Part shown: in pieces, positions 31,261 to 32,698 of the stretch
Layout of the letters: the number at the start of each line of letters is the position of its first letter
How positions within the stretch are numbered: the first letter of the stretch is position 1
Source of the DNA: Flavobacterium sp.
GTDB lineage: Bacteria; Bacteroidota; Bacteroidia; Flavobacteriales; Flavobacteriaceae
Assembly: GCA_003497625.1 (NCBI GenBank)
Contig: DNNO01000025.1
Coordinates: forward strand, 1 to 32,698
DNA length: 32,698 nucleotides
Direction of reading: 5' to 3'
Translations under genes and position numbers: made by a program
Notes under the pieces: generated by a model
What the model saw: only the letters and a program-made list of their open reading frames with translations
Told to the model about the DNA's origin: nothing
The model's database searches: none

Positions 31261-31376
31261 AAACTTGTTTATAAAATTTAATAAGTTTTGAAGCTCATTC
31301 TGATGTAAACCTTTGAAAATTAGTAATTTTATAATCGCAATATAACTACAACCCACAACAAAACAACAACAACACA

Positions 31377-32698
31377 ATGCCAAAAGACACAACAATCAAA
31401 TCGGTATTAATTATTGGATCTGGACCTATCGTAATTGGTCAAGCTTGCGAATTTGACTACGCAGGTTCTCAATCGGCTCGTTCACTTCGTGAGGAAGGAA
31501 TTGAAGTTATCTTAATTAACTCAAATCCTGCAACCATCATGACCGACCCATCAATGGCCGATCATGTTTACTTAAAACCACTTACCACTAAATCAATCAT
31601 CGAAATCCTAAAAGCGCATCCACAAATTGATGCTGTTTTACCAACCATGGGAGGACAAACTGCTCTAAATTTGTGTATTGAAGCAGATGAAAAAGGAATT
31701 TGGAAAGATTTCAACGTAAGATTAATTGGTGTAGATATCAATGCCATCAACATTACCGAAGATAGAGAGCAATTCAAAAACTTATTAAACAAAATCGGAA
31801 TTCCGCAAGCACCGGCTAAAACGGCTAACTCTTTCTTACAAGGAAAAGAAATTGCTCAGGAATTTGGTTTTCCATTGGTAATCCGTCCTTCGTTTACTCT
31901 AGGAGGAACTGGAGCAGCAATTGTGTACAAAAAAGAAGATTTTGATGGTGCTTTAACATACGGTTTAGAAGCATCACCAATTCACGAAGTCTTGATTGAC
32001 AAGGCTTTAATGGGTTGGAAAGAATACGAATTGGAATTATTACGCGATAGTAATGACAACGTAGTTATCATCTGTACGATTGAAAATATGGACCCAATGG
32101 GAATCCATACTGGAGATTCGATTACAGTAGCGCCAGCAATGACTTTATCGGATACAACATTCCAAAAAATGCGTGATATGGCGATTTTAATGATGCGCTC
32201 TATCGGAAATTTTGCTGGAGGTTGTAACGTACAATTCGCAGTTTCACCAGATGATAAAGAAGATATCGTAGCGATTGAAATCAATCCTCGTGTATCGCGT
32301 TCTTCTGCATTAGCATCAAAGGCGACTGGTTATCCAATTGCTAAAATCGCATCGAAATTAGCTTTAGGATACAACTTAGATGAATTACAAAATCAAATTA
32401 CAAAATCTACTTCGGCTTTATTTGAACCAACGTTAGATTATGTAATCGTAAAAATACCAAGATGGAACTTCGATAAATTTGAAGGTTCAGACCGTACGTT
32501 AGGACTTCAAATGAAATCGGTAGGAGAAGTGATGGGAATTGGACGTTCGTTCCAAGAAGCGCTTCACAAAGCTACTCAGTCATTGGAAATTAAGCGTAAT
32601 GGGTTAGGAGCAGACGGAAAAGGTTATAAAAACTACGAACAAATCATCGAAAAATTAACTTTCGCAAGTTGGGATAGAGTTTTTGTAATCTATGATGC
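31377..32698 (+). CDS. carB: Carbamoyl-phosphate synthase large subunit, 5' part
   Basis: The first 440 residues of a protein usually of about 950-1070; the gene continues past the window end. The ATP-grasp landmarks of the first (carboxyphosphate) half are all present: IIGSGPIVIGQACEFDYAG, then PTMGGQTALN, VIRPSFTLGGTGAAIV, and EINPRVSRSSALASKATGYP. It makes carbamoyl phosphate for pyrimidine and arginine synthesis with the CarA glutaminase; carA is not next to it here. The 5' leader just before the ATG (31347-31376) is almost entirely A and C (ACAACAAAACAACAACAACA), with no Shine-Dalgarno, typical of an unstructured translation-initiation region. Confidence 0.97.
   Translation, partial: MPKDTTIKSVLIIGSGPIVIGQACEFDYAGSQSARSLREEGIEVILINSNPATIMTDPSMADHVYLKPLTTKSIIEILKAHPQIDAVLPTMGGQTALNLCIEADEKGIWKDFNVRLIGVDINAINITEDREQFKNLLNKIGIPQAPAKTANSFLQGKEIAQEFGFPLVIRPSFTLGGTGAAIVYKKEDFDGALTYGLEASPIHEVLIDKALMGWKEYELELLRDSNDNVVIICTIENMDPMGIHTGDSITVAPAMTLSDTTFQKMRDMAILMMRSIGNFAGGCNVQFAVSPDDKEDIVAIEINPRVSRSSALASKATGYPIAKIASKLALGYNLDELQNQITKSTSALFEPTLDYVIVKIPRWNFDKFEGSDRTLGLQMKSVGEVMGIGRSFQEALHKATQSLEIKRNGLGADGKGYKNYEQIIEKLTFASWDRVFVIYD

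Noticed and set aside
1-32698. A complete undescribed defence or mobile system
   Set aside because: The genes are mostly recognisable core functions; the unknown genes (DUF2971, ORF6N, lipoyl-like) are isolated and do not form a multi-gene accessory module.

Overview
The window looks like core chromosome of a low-GC member of the Flavobacteriaceae, most likely Flavobacterium or a close relative. Evidence: Bacteroidota-type promoters (-7 TAnnTTTG, often with TTG about 19-20 bases upstream) before many genes, almost no Shine-Dalgarno sequences, family-restricted proteins (DUF493, DUF4290, DUF4199, DUF5686, GlmU-like nucleotidyltransferase, ORF6N), many small outer-membrane beta-barrels, a SusC/FecA-like TonB receptor, and AT-rich intergenic spacers with palindromic repeats. 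I see no rRNA, tRNA, CRISPR array, prophage, transposase or plasmid gene.

Layout. 1-2.9 kb: a truncated P-loop ATPase reads leftward out of the window; divergent from it, DUF493, DUF4290 and murA form a run. 2.9-6.6 kb: a TSUP anion exporter converges on a DUF5686 outer-membrane protein that lies behind aroQ. 6.7-8.9 kb: three small outer-membrane beta-barrel genes, two of them paralogous. 8.9-12.3 kb: xerD converges on the minus-strand block coiled-coil gene, zapA, a probable 6S RNA, rny. 12.5-17.9 kb: M23 peptidase, TonB-dependent receptor, a lipoprotein with two EF-hand-like loops, and a lipoyl-like domain protein lacking the modifiable lysine. 17.9-24.4 kb, minus strand: an isolated DUF2971 gene between intergenic repeats, then a tightly packed run DUF4199, glycosyltransferase, ORF6N, phospho-sugar mutase, ABC transporter. 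24.5-32.7 kb: bL31 type B, a GlmU-family protein, mtaB, a small acetyltransferase, an alpha/beta hydrolase, lytic transglycosylase and half-size TSUP run, a structured 414-base gap, a TPR protein, rpmH, and the first half of carB.

How it fits together. Most genes serve cell-envelope construction and division (murA, M23 peptidase, lytic transglycosylase, zapA, sugar mutase, glycosyltransferase, exporter, outer-membrane barrels), translation and RNA handling (bL31, bL34, mtaB, rny, 6S RNA) and central biosynthesis (aroQ, carB).

I found no complete unknown defence or mobile system. The most unusual signals are a perfect 31-bp palindrome inside the ORF6N gene, a gene-free gap at 29945-30358 with two long inverted-repeat structures, a shared GCACTC extension directly after the -7 box of five promoters, a lipoyl-like domain with Asn at the lysine position, and several dispersed palindromic repeats. 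All family names rest on reading motifs by eye; no database search was run.
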